DNA of 64,000 nt. It comes from Streptomyces graminofaciens. GTDB lineage: Bacteria; Actinomycetota; Actinomycetes; Streptomycetales; Streptomycetaceae. This document shows, one piece after another, positions 38,979-48,568 of the stretch. Where the stretch lies: positions 7,970,501-8,034,500 of the forward strand of contig NZ_AP018448.1 in assembly GCF_030294945.1 (NCBI RefSeq), read 5' to 3'. Numbering within the stretch: the first letter of the stretch is position 1; each line of letters starts with the position of its first letter. The position numbers and the translations under genes are program-made. The notes beneath the pieces were generated by a model. The model ran no database searches, had not been told where the DNA came from, and worked only from the letters and a program-made list of their open reading frames with translations.

Positions 38979-41105
38979 ATGGCTACCACTTCACTTGACC
39001 TGGCCAGGGTCCGCAACATCGGGATCATGGCCCACATCGACGCGGGCAAGACGACCACCACCGAGCGGATCCTCTTCTACACCGGCGTCAGCTACAAGAT
39101 CGGTGAGGTCCACGACGGCGCTGCCACCATGGACTGGATGGAGCAGGAGCAGGAGCGTGGCATCACGATCACCTCTGCTGCCACCACCTGTCACTGGCCG
39201 CTCGAGGGTGTCGACCACACCATCAACATCATCGACACCCCGGGGCACGTCGACTTCACCGTCGAGGTGGAGCGTTCGCTCCGCGTCCTCGACGGCGCCG
39301 TCACGGTGTTCGACGGTGTCGCCGGTGTGGAGCCGCAGTCCGAGACGGTGTGGCGTCAGGCCGACCGTTACGGCGTACCGCGCATCTGCTTCGTCAACAA
39401 GCTGGACCGTACCGGCGCCGAGTTCCACCGCTGCGTGGACATGATCTCGAGCCGCCTGGGTGCCGTCCCGCTCGTCATGCAGCTGCCGATCGGCGCCGAG
39501 ATGGACTTCAAGGGCGTTGTGGACCTGGTCCGCATGAAGGCGCTCGTGTGGTCCGCCGAGGCCGCCAAGGGCGAGATGTACGACGTCGTCGACATCCCGG
39601 CCACGCACACCGAGGCTGCCGAGGAGTACCGCGGCAAGCTGGTCGAGGCCGTCGCGGAGAACGACGACGAGATCATGGAGCTGTTCCTGGAGGGCCAGGA
39701 GCCCACCGAGGAGCAGCTGTACGCCGCGATCCGTCGCATCACCATCGCGACCGGCAAGTCCGACGGCGTCACGGTCACCCCGGTGTTCTGTGGCACCGCG
39801 TTCAAGAACAAGGGCGTCCAGCCCCTGCTCGACGCGGTCGTGCGCTACCTCCCGACCCCGCTCGACGTCGAGGCCATCGAGGGCCACGCCGTCAACGACG
39901 CGGAGGAGGTCGTCAAGCGCAAGCCGTCCGACGACGAGCCGCTGTCCGCGCTGGCGTTCAAGATCATGAGCGACCCGCACCTCGGCAAGCTCACCTTCGT
40001 CCGGGTCTACTCGGGCCGCCTGGAGTCCGGCACCGCCGTGCTGAACTCCGTCAAGGGCAAGAAGGAGCGCATCGGCAAGATCTACCGCATGCACGCGAAC
40101 AAGCGTGAGGAGATCGACTCGGTGGGCGCCGGCGACATCATCGCCGTCATGGGTCTGAAGCAGACCACGACCGGTGAGACGCTGTGCGACGACAAGCAGC
40201 CGGTGATCCTGGAGTCCATGGACTTCCCGGCGCCGGTCATCCAGGTCGCCATCGAGCCCAAGTCCAAGGGTGACCAGGAGAAGCTGGGTGTCGCCATCCA
40301 GCGTCTCGCGGAGGAGGACCCCTCCTTCCAGGTCCACTCGGACGAGGAGACGGGCCAGACCATCATCGGTGGTATGGGCGAGCTGCACCTCGAGGTGCTG
40401 GTCGACCGTATGCGCCGTGAGTTCAAGGTCGAGGCCAACGTCGGCAAGCCGCAGGTCGCGTACCGCGAGACGATCCGCAAGGCCGTCGAGCGCGTGGACT
40501 ACACCCACAAGAAGCAGACCGGTGGTACCGGTCAGTTCGCCAAGGTGCAGATCGCGATCGAGCCCATCGAGGGCGGCGACGCCTCGTACGAGTTCGTGAA
40601 CAAGGTCACCGGTGGCCGTATCCCGAAGGAGTACATCCCTTCGGTGGACGCCGGTGCGCAGGAGGCCATGCAGTTCGGCATCCTCGCGGGCTACGAGATG
40701 ACGGGCGTCCGCGTCACGCTCATCGACGGTGGCTACCACGAGGTCGACTCCTCCGAGCTCGCCTTCAAGATCGCCGGTTCGCAGGCCTTCAAGGAGGCCG
40801 CGCGCAAGGCCAGCCCCGTGCTGCTCGAGCCGATGATGGCCGTCGAGGTCACCACGCCCGAGGACTACATGGGTGAGGTCATCGGCGACATCAACTCCCG
40901 CCGTGGCCAGATCCAGGCCATGGAGGAGCGGGCCGGTGCCCGCGTCGTGAAGGGTCTCGTGCCCCTCTCGGAGATGTTCGGCTACGTCGGAGACCTCCGC
41001 AGCAAGACGTCGGGTCGCGCAAGCTACTCGATGCAGTTCGACTCCTACGCCGAGGTTCCGCGGAACGTCGCCGAGGAGATCATCGCGAAGGCCAAGGGCG
41101 AGTAA
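38979..41105 (+). CDS. fusA: Elongation factor G
   Basis: The 708-residue translocase GTPase has G1 [15 protein letters not shown], the switch [15 protein letters not shown], and domains II-V with the [17 protein letters not shown] and [20 protein letters not shown] segments ([19 protein letters not shown]). Length and motifs match the housekeeping EF-G. It starts 39 bases after rpsG. Confidence 0.98.
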   Translation: MATTSLDLARVRNIGIMAHIDAGKTTTTERILFYTGVSYKIGEVHDGAATMDWMEQEQERGITITSAATTCHWPLEGVDHTINIIDTPGHVDFTVEVERSLRVLDGAVTVFDGVAGVEPQSETVWRQADRYGVPRICFVNKLDRTGAEFHRCVDMISSRLGAVPLVMQLPIGAEMDFKGVVDLVRMKALVWSAEAAKGEMYDVVDIPATHTEAAEEYRGKLVEAVAENDDEIMELFLEGQEPTEEQLYAAIRRITIATGKSDGVTVTPVFCGTAFKNKGVQPLLDAVVRYLPTPLDVEAIEGHAVNDAEEVVKRKPSDDEPLSALAFKIMSDPHLGKLTFVRVYSGRLESGTAVLNSVKGKKERIGKIYRMHANKREEIDSVGAGDIIAVMGLKQTTTGETLCDDKQPVILESMDFPAPVIQVAIEPKSKGDQEKLGVAIQRLAEEDPSFQVHSDEETGQTIIGGMGELHLEVLVDRMRREFKVEANVGKPQVAYRETIRKAVERVDYTHKKQTGGTGQFAKVQIAIEPIEGGDASYEFVNKVTGGRIPKEYIPSVDAGAQEAMQFGILAGYEMTGVRVTLIDGGYHEVDSSELAFKIAGSQAFKEAARKASPVLLEPMMAVEVTTPEDYMGEVIGDINSRRGQIQAMEERAGARVVKGLVPLSEMFGYVGDLRSKTSGRASYSMQFDSYAEVPRNVAEEIIAKAKGE

Positions 41106-41148
41106 CGCACCGCGTTCCCACGCTTTAGGCTTGACTCCGGAGCCTCAA

Positions 41149-41182
41149 GGGGCAAACACCCGCAAACACGGATGTTTGCCCC
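41149..41182 (+). promoter_or_regulatory. tuf leader hairpin
   Basis: GGGGCAAACA pairs perfectly with TGTTTGCCCC around a 14-base loop in the 155-base fusA-tuf gap. TTGACT at 41131 could be a -35 box, but a matching -10 is weak. The structure could attenuate or stabilise tuf mRNA. Confidence 0.5.
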
Positions 41183-41260
41183 GGGACCCGGATTTTCCAG
41201 CAAAGATCACCTGGCGCCGATGAAGCAAGGCGTTCAGAACCACTCCACAGGAGGACCCCA

Positions 41261-42454
<1,194 letters not shown>

Positions 42455-42480
42455 TCTTGAACTGACCCGGTAGGTCTCGA

Positions 42481-42516
42481 AGAGGCCCGTACGACTTCGG
42501 TCGTACGGGCCTCTTT
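42481..42516 (+). terminator. Intrinsic terminator after tuf
   Basis: AGAGGCCCGTACGAC pairs perfectly with GTCGTACGGGCCTCT around a TTCG tetraloop and runs into TTGT. It is one of the strongest hairpins in the window and ends the str operon. Confidence 0.95.
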
Positions 42517-42702
42517 GTCATGCCCCGCCGCCATGCCCGGTTGCCAGGCCCGGACGGGTGCGCGTGCGAAGGCGGCGAGGACGCGTGCGCAGGCTTCGAA
42601 ACTATTCGACGCGTACGACCCGTTGTTCCCACGGTTCACTCCCCTCACCATTTGTCATGCCGCTGAGCAAATACGGGACGTCTTCGGGTCGAGGGGTGAG
42701 GC

Positions 42703-45700
42703 ATGTCTGGACGCGTCAGCCGCAGGGCCGTTCTCGGGGTGGGGGCCGGGGTGGTGGCACTGCCGGTACTGCCGGGGGTGGCACGCGCGGCCGACGCCGA
42801 GGGGTTCGCGTCGACGGAGTCGGGGGCGTACCTCTCCTTCTCGCCGACGAGGGGCGCCTTTCCGCTCGTGGGTGCCCCGGTCGTCGTGAGCCCCGAGGAT
42901 CACCCGGGAGTCGTACGGGTGGCAGGGGACCTCCGTGACGACCTCGAGCGGGTGACGGGCGTACGGCCGGGGCGGGCCCTGGCGCGGGAGGTGGTCCTGG
43001 TGGGGACCATCGGGCGGAGTCCGCTGATCGACGGGCTGGTGGAGTCCGGGAAGCTGGACGTCGGCGGGGTGCGGGGCGAGTGGGAGACCTCGCTGCAGAC
43101 GGTCGTCGAGCGGCCGATGCCGGGGGTCGAGCGGGCGTTCGTCGTCGCGGGCAGCGATCCGCGCGGAACGATCTTCGGGGTGTACGACGTCTCGTACGGC
43201 ATCGGGGTCTCGCCCTGGTACTGGTGGGACGACGTGCCCCCGGCGCACCGGGACGAGGTGTACGTCCTGCCGGGCCGCTTCAGTCAGGGCACGCCGGCGG
43301 TGAAGTACCGGGGGATCTTCATCAACGACGAGAACCCGGCGCTCGGGACCTGGGCGCCGGTGTACTTCGGGCCGGGGAAGGCGCCCGGTCACCCCGGGGG
43401 CTTCAACGCGGACTTCTGGGCGAAGGTCTTCGAGGCGCTGCTCCGGCTGAAGGGGAACTACGTCTGGCCGGCGGTGTGGGGGCGGGCCTTCGCCGAGGAC
43501 GACCCGGAGAACCATGCGCGGGCGACGGCCTATGGGGTTGTCATGGGCACGTCTCACGAGGCGCCCATGATGCGGGGCATCGAGGAGTGGAACCGGCACG
43601 CGGTCCCGGCGGTACGGGACAGCGCGGGCAATGTGGTGACCCCAGGGCGCGACCCCTACGGGGGCACGGGCGAGTGGTCGTACCGGCGGAACGCCGAGGC
43701 CATCAAGGCGTACTGGCGCGACGGCATCAAGCGCATGGTCGACGAGGACTTCGAGGGCGTCGTCACGCTCGGCATGCGGGGCAACGGCGACACGAGCCTG
43801 CCGGACGGCGACGGCATCGAGCTGATGCGGGAGATCATCGCGACCCAGCGCGGGATCATCGCGGAGGTCACCGGTCGGCCGGTGGAGGAGACCCCGCAGG
43901 TGTGGACTCTCTACAAGGAGGTCCAGCGGTACTGGGACCGGGGGCTGCGGGCGCCCGAGGACGTCACGGTCGTGCTGACGGACGACAACTGGGGGAACAT
44001 CCGCAAGCACCCGGACCCCGGTGAGCCGCGCCTCGGGGGTTTCGGCCTGTACTACCACTTCGACTACGTGGGCGTCGGGCGCAACTACAAGTGGGTCGAC
44101 ACGGCGAACCTGGCGAATCTGTGGGAGCAGCTGCACGAGGCGATGTCCTTCGGGAACCGCGGGCTGTGGGTGGCGAACGTCGGTGATCTGAAGGGGAACG
44201 AGCTGCCCACCGAGTTCTTCCTGGACTACGCCTGGAATCCCGGGCGTTGGGGCCTGGAGAAGCTGGGGGAGTGGGAGCGGAGGTACGCGCGGCAGAACTT
44301 CGGGGAGCGGGCCTCCGCGGAGATCGCCGAGGTGTTGAGCGCGTACGGCCGCCTCCAGGCCCGCCGCAAGCCCGAGCTGCTGAACCGCCGGATCACGGTG
44401 GCCGAGGGCACGGGTGAGGTGGTCTACGACGACGAGGAGACGCCTTTCTACTTCGGCCACCGGGAGCTGGAGCGGGTCACGGAGGAGTGGCGGGCGCTGG
44501 CGAAGCGGGCGGAGCGGGTCGGCGGGCGGCTGCCGGCGCGGCTGCGGGACACGTGGTTCGAGCTGGTCGGGTACCAGGTGGAGGCGACCGCGAACGTCTA
44601 CGCGCTGCGCGAGGCGGAGTTCAAGAACCTGCTGTACGCGGGCCAGGGGCGGGCGGCGACGAACGCGTGTGCGGCCGCGGCGGAGGCGGCTCTGGAGCGG
44701 GACCTCGCGCTGGCCGATCGCTTCAACTCACAGGCGGCGGGCGGCAAGTGGCGGGGTTTCCAGACCCAGCCGCACATCGGGTACGGGGACGTGGAGCGGT
44801 ACGGCCCGAACGCGGGGTGGCAGCAGCCGGAGCGGAACAATGTGGCGCTGCCGGACGAGATCTTTCCCAAGGTGCGGCGGGTGGAGGTACCGGAGGCCGC
44901 CGAGCTGGGGGTGGCGGTGGACGGTTCGGAGGACGCGGGCAAGTGGTGGCCCCGGTCCGCTGCGGAGGCCGTGCTTCCGGTGTTCAGCCCGTACCAGACC
45001 CGCCCCGGGCAGTACGTCGAGGTCTTCAACCGCGGGCGTACGCCCTTCTCGTACCGCATCGAGTCGTCGGTGCCGTGGCTGGTGGTGGAGCGGGCGCGGG
45101 GGCGGGTCGAGGAGCAAGTGCGGGTTGGGGTGCGGGTGGACTGGGGGCGGGTGCCGGCGGGCGGTGCCGAGGGGACGTTGACGGTGAGCGGGGCGGGGGC
45201 GTCGGTGACGGTGAAGGCCGTCGCGGAGAAGCCGTCGGCGCGGGGGCTGCGGGGCTTCGTCGAGGCGGGCGGGTATGTGGCGATCGACGCGGAGCACCAT
45301 GCGCGGGCGGTCGGCGCCGACGGCATCCGGTGGCGGCGGATCGAGGGGATCGGCCGTACGGGAGCCGGGGTGACGCCCTGGCCGGTGACGGCGCCGCGCC
45401 AGACACCGGGCGGGACCGGGCCGCGTCTGGAGTACGAGGTGAGCCTGCTGTCGGTGCCGGCGACGGGTGAGGTGACGGTCTGGGCGTATGTCTCGCCGAG
45501 GAACCCGGCGCTGCCGACGGGCGGCCTGAGGTACGGGATCTCTTTTGACGAGGGTGCCGTGCGGACGGTCGACATCAACGCCGTCACCGGTGCCGACGAC
45601 GGGCTCATGAACAGACAGTGGGCGCGCAACACCTCGGACAACGTGAACGTGACGGCGACCAGGCATGCGATCGCTCGGCCCGGGGTGCACCGGCTGAAGT

Positions 45701-45801
45701 TCTGGATGGTCGACCCGACGGTGGTGCTGCAACGGCTGGTGATCGACACGGGTGGGCTGACACCGACGTATCTGGGGCCGCTGGAGAGCCACCGGATCTG
45801 A
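42703..45801 (+). CDS. Secreted GH115 xylan alpha-1,2-glucuronidase
   Basis: The 1032-residue protein has a Tat-like signal (SRRAVLGVGAGVVALPVLPG, cleavage near ARA-AD). The body matches the GH115 layout: an N-terminal domain (VVVSPEDHPGVVRVAGDL), the catalytic barrel with YRGIFINDENPALGTWAP, NADFWAKVFEALLRLKGNY and VMGTSHEAPMMRG, and C-terminal helical and beta domains. GH115 enzymes remove (4-O-methyl)glucuronic acid from xylan. The start at 42703 follows GGGTGAGGC. It is followed after 14 bases by a GH10 xylanase, so the two likely act on the same polymer outside the cell. Confidence 0.88.
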   Translation: MSGRVSRRAVLGVGAGVVALPVLPGVARAADAEGFASTESGAYLSFSPTRGAFPLVGAPVVVSPEDHPGVVRVAGDLRDDLERVTGVRPGRALAREVVLVGTIGRSPLIDGLVESGKLDVGGVRGEWETSLQTVVERPMPGVERAFVVAGSDPRGTIFGVYDVSYGIGVSPWYWWDDVPPAHRDEVYVLPGRFSQGTPAVKYRGIFINDENPALGTWAPVYFGPGKAPGHPGGFNADFWAKVFEALLRLKGNYVWPAVWGRAFAEDDPENHARATAYGVVMGTSHEAPMMRGIEEWNRHAVPAVRDSAGNVVTPGRDPYGGTGEWSYRRNAEAIKAYWRDGIKRMVDEDFEGVVTLGMRGNGDTSLPDGDGIELMREIIATQRGIIAEVTGRPVEETPQVWTLYKEVQRYWDRGLRAPEDVTVVLTDDNWGNIRKHPDPGEPRLGGFGLYYHFDYVGVGRNYKWVDTANLANLWEQLHEAMSFGNRGLWVANVGDLKGNELPTEFFLDYAWNPGRWGLEKLGEWERRYARQNFGERASAEIAEVLSAYGRLQARRKPELLNRRITVAEGTGEVVYDDEETPFYFGHRELERVTEEWRALAKRAERVGGRLPARLRDTWFELVGYQVEATANVYALREAEFKNLLYAGQGRAATNACAAAAEAALERDLALADRFNSQAAGGKWRGFQTQPHIGYGDVERYGPNAGWQQPERNNVALPDEIFPKVRRVEVPEAAELGVAVDGSEDAGKWWPRSAAEAVLPVFSPYQTRPGQYVEVFNRGRTPFSYRIESSVPWLVVERARGRVEEQVRVGVRVDWGRVPAGGAEGTLTVSGAGASVTVKAVAEKPSARGLRGFVEAGGYVAIDAEHHARAVGADGIRWRRIEGIGRTGAGVTPWPVTAPRQTPGGTGPRLEYEVSLLSVPATGEVTVWAYVSPRNPALPTGGLRYGISFDEGAVRTVDINAVTGADDGLMNRQWARNTSDNVNVTATRHAIARPGVHRLKFWMVDPTVVLQRLVIDTGGLTPTYLGPLESHRI

Positions 45802-45815
45802 GAAGGGACCCGCAG

Positions 45816-46889
45816 ATGAAGTACACGAACCGCTTCCGCACGCCCGTGCTCGCCCTGGTCGCAGGGGCGCTGCTGTCCACGGCGGTGGCCGTGCAGCCGG
45901 CCTCGGCGCACGACCCGTCCTTGCGGAGGCTCGCCGACCGGGCCGGCGTACGCATCGGCACCGCAGTGGACATGAACGCGCTGGCCGAGGACCGCAGGTA
46001 CCGCGGGACGACCGCACGCGAGTTCGACTCGGTGACCGCCGAGAACGTCATGAAGTGGGAATCGGTGGAGCCGCAGCGCGGCGTCTACGACTGGAAACCG
46101 GCCGACGACCTCGTCCGCTATGCCCGCGCCCACGGGCAGGTCGTCCGCGGCCACACCCTCGTCTGGCACAGCCAGCTGCCGGGCTGGCTGACGTCCGGGG
46201 TGGCGGACGGGTCGATCGGCTCGGCGGAGCTGCGGGGCATTCTGCGGAACCACATCACGACGGAGGTGAAGCGGTACAAGGGGAAGATCCAGCAGTGGGA
46301 CGTGGTGAACGAGGTCTTCGAGGAGGACGGCAGCCTGCGGAATTCCATCTGGTTGCAGGAGCTGGGGCCCTCCTACATCGCGGACGCCTTCCGTTGGGCC
46401 CACGCCGCCGACCCGAAGGCGAAGCTCTTCCTCAACGACTACAACGTGGAGGGCGTCAACGCGAAGTCCACGGCGTACTACGAACTGGCGAAGCGGTTGC
46501 GGGCGGAGGGCGTGCCCGTGCAGGGGTTCGGCATCCAGGGGCATCTCGCGATCCAGTACGGATTCCCGGAGCAGGTCGCGGAGAACCTGGCCCGGTTCGG
46601 GGCGCTGGGGATGCGGACGGCGTTCACGGAGGTCGACGTGCGGATGATCCTGCCGGTGGATGCGACGAAGTCGGCGACCCAGGCGAGTTACTTCCGGAAG
46701 CTGCTGGATGCCTGCCTGGGGGCGCGGAGCTGCACGTCGTTCACGGTCTGGGGCTACACGGACAGGTACTCGTGGGTGCCGGGTGTCTTCGGCGGTCAGG
46801 GGGCGGCGACGCCGATGGACGAGGAGTACGGGCGGAAGCCGGCGTACGGGGCGCTGCGGGCGGGGTTGGCCGACGGCCGTCGCAAGTAG
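45816..46889 (+). CDS. Secreted GH10 endo-1,4-beta-xylanase
   Basis: A 357-residue enzyme with a Sec signal ending ASA-HD and a GH10 barrel. Motifs include SVTAENVMKWESVEPQRG, GHTLVWHSQLPGWL, the acid/base Glu in WDVVNEVFEEDG and the nucleophile Glu in TAFTEVDVRM. It ends after the catalytic domain, so it has no carbohydrate-binding module. AGAAGGGA precedes the ATG. It cuts the xylan backbone that the upstream GH115 enzyme debranches. Confidence 0.93.
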   Translation: MKYTNRFRTPVLALVAGALLSTAVAVQPASAHDPSLRRLADRAGVRIGTAVDMNALAEDRRYRGTTAREFDSVTAENVMKWESVEPQRGVYDWKPADDLVRYARAHGQVVRGHTLVWHSQLPGWLTSGVADGSIGSAELRGILRNHITTEVKRYKGKIQQWDVVNEVFEEDGSLRNSIWLQELGPSYIADAFRWAHAADPKAKLFLNDYNVEGVNAKSTAYYELAKRLRAEGVPVQGFGIQGHLAIQYGFPEQVAENLARFGALGMRTAFTEVDVRMILPVDATKSATQASYFRKLLDACLGARSCTSFTVWGYTDRYSWVPGVFGGQGAATPMDEEYGRKPAYGALRAGLADGRRK

Positions 46890-46892
46890 TGC

Positions 46893-47570
46893 CTACTCAT
46901 CGCCTCCCGCTTCCGTGGGTCGGTAGCGGCTTCTGAACAGGGCCCGGTCGCCCATGAACTGACCCGTCATGGCCGCGGCGGCGAGCCGGTCCGCGAAGCG
47001 GTCGTAGGCCGCGTACTCGCTGTCGGAGAGGGTGACGCGGCGTGTGCCCCCGGCGAAGCGGTCGGGGGTGAGCGCGGCGGCCAGGGTCTCGACGTCCTCG
47101 TCGGGGGCGAGGGCCAGGACCGCGACGGTCCGGTCGACCGGCCGACGTACTCGCCGGGGCTCGCCACGCTCTCGATGTCCGCCGAGCCGTCGGGGCGGTG
47201 GGTGACGCGGAGTGAGGGCGCGCCCCAGGGCGCGCAGGTCCTCCTCGTCCACGGTGACAGGGTGCAGCGGGACGAGCGGTGTGCCGTCCGGGGCGCGCAG
47301 CGCGCTGCCGCGGGCGGGGTCCGCGGTGGCGCCCTTCAGGGACCGGCTGCTGCGCAGAGCGGGCGGGAGCGCGCGGTGGACGTTTCCCCAGGCGTCGAGG
47401 CTCCTCGGCGCGTCCAGGCCGGTGAGGTTCTCCAGCCCCGGCGGGTAGGCGGGCGCGATGTGCTCGCCCTCGCCGTTCTCCCGGGCGACCCGGGCCGCGT
47501 GGGAGGGCCTCTCGGTGGCGGGGGAGTCGGTCGAAGTGGCTGCGTCGGCGGCCGTCCACTCGGTTTCGTC
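46893..47570 (-). pseudogene. Frameshifted hypothetical gene
   Basis: Coding-like codon use (nearly all G/C at third positions) continues across this stretch on the minus strand but changes frame. The frame from about 47560 down to 47215 (DAPRSLDAWGNVHRALPP) switches near 47212 to another frame (RVTHRPDGSADIESVASPGE) and returns near 47140 for the 3' part (APDEDVETLAAALTPDRF). The first shift looks like one extra base and the second like one missing base. No start codon is in frame at the 5' end. Either the gene is decayed or the sequence has errors. The family is not recognised. It converges on the xylanase gene with 3 bases between stops. Confidence 0.6.
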
Positions 47571-47605
47571 ATCTCGACGAGATTATATCGTCAGGTCGAC
47601 GATAT
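47571..47605. promoter_or_regulatory. Two palindromes, candidate operator
   Basis: ATCTCGACGAGAT (47571-47583) is a perfect 13-base palindrome. ATATCGTC and GACGATAT (47585-47592 and 47598-47605) are perfect 8-base arms around AGGTC. The sites lie in a conspicuously AT-rich patch between the pseudogene and the secreted-protein gene and resemble MarR-type operators. Confidence 0.5.
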
Positions 47606-47730
47606 GTCGAGGTCTTCGTCCAGGTCTTCGCGAGACCGCCGCCGGAGGTGCTTCCGAACTGTGTCGGGGGCATGACCACGTCATTGGTAATCTGCCGCCT
47701 TCCGTATCCGCGCCCTTTGAAGAGGTGTGA

Positions 47731-48558
47731 ATGAAGTCAGGCAGACGAACCGTCGCGGTGGCCGCGCTCGTGGGGGCGCTGGGATTCTCGGTGCTGAACG
47801 CGCCGGCGGCCCACGCGGCGGACACCGGAATCACCGTGTCGGACATCGTCATCAACATGGGCAAGCCGATCGTGGTGGGAACGTCCAAGGAGGTGCGGCC
47901 GCCCATCAGCTTCAACATCGCCCTGCCGCCCGGGTACAGCACCGCGGACCCGTTCCGCTACAGCGCGCACCCCTTCATCTACCGCGGCAGCCCGAAGACG
48001 GCCGCCGAGAGCGCTGACAACTACATAGGGCCGGGCATCTACACCTGCTTCGAGACCGACTCCAAGCACGCCCGGTGCGAGGGCACCTTCCACATCGACC
48101 CGCACCCGAGCCGGAAGCAGGTCAACTCCAACAACGACGCCACGACCTGGAAGGTCGCCGTCGTGCTGCGTCTGTGGAAGGCCAACGGCGGACTCAAGAC
48201 CGAGGAGTACGAGACCCGGTCCAAGACCGTGCAGCTCAAGCGCGCGGCCAAGGTCACCGTCGACGCCACGCCGGAGACGGTCACCAAGGGCAGGAAGATC
48301 ACCGTCACGGGCAAGCTGACCCGGGCGAACTGGAGCACCAAGAAGTACGGCGGCTACAGCGGCCGTACGGTCAGCCTCCAGTACCGCGCCTCGGACGCCA
48401 CCTCCTTCAAGACGGTCAAGAAGGTCACCACCAGCGGCACCGGCGCCCTGAACACCACGGCCACCGCCTCGGCCGACGGCTTCTACCGCTGGGTGTACCA
48501 CGGCAACTCGACGACCGACGTCGCCACCAGCCCGGCGGCCTACGTCGACGTGCGCTGA
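47731..48558 (+). CDS. Secreted protein with C-terminal Ig-like domain, unknown function
   Basis: The 275-residue protein has a Sec signal (about 1-30, ending AHA-AD). An N-terminal beta domain has two Cys (GIYTCFETDSKHARCEG) likely to form a disulphide, and a C-terminal Ig-like domain carries VTKGRKITVTGKLTRANW and FYRWVYHGNSTT, seen in many secreted Streptomyces proteins. No catalytic motif is visible. GAAGAGGTG lies 4 bases before the ATG. Confidence 0.8.
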   Translation: MKSGRRTVAVAALVGALGFSVLNAPAAHAADTGITVSDIVINMGKPIVVGTSKEVRPPISFNIALPPGYSTADPFRYSAHPFIYRGSPKTAAESADNYIGPGIYTCFETDSKHARCEGTFHIDPHPSRKQVNSNNDATTWKVAVVLRLWKANGGLKTEEYETRSKTVQLKRAAKVTVDATPETVTKGRKITVTGKLTRANWSTKKYGGYSGRTVSLQYRASDATSFKTVKKVTTSGTGALNTTATASADGFYRWVYHGNSTTDVATSPAAYVDVR

Positions 48559-48568
48559 CCTCCGGCGG

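Noticed and set aside
38991..40739. 582-codon open frame opposite fusA
   Set aside because: Same antisense artefact; fusA on the plus strand has every EF-G motif.
47175..47675. Plus-strand frame of 166 codons over the pseudogene
   Set aside because: Codon bias supports the minus strand in this stretch, and the plus frame has no recognisable domain.
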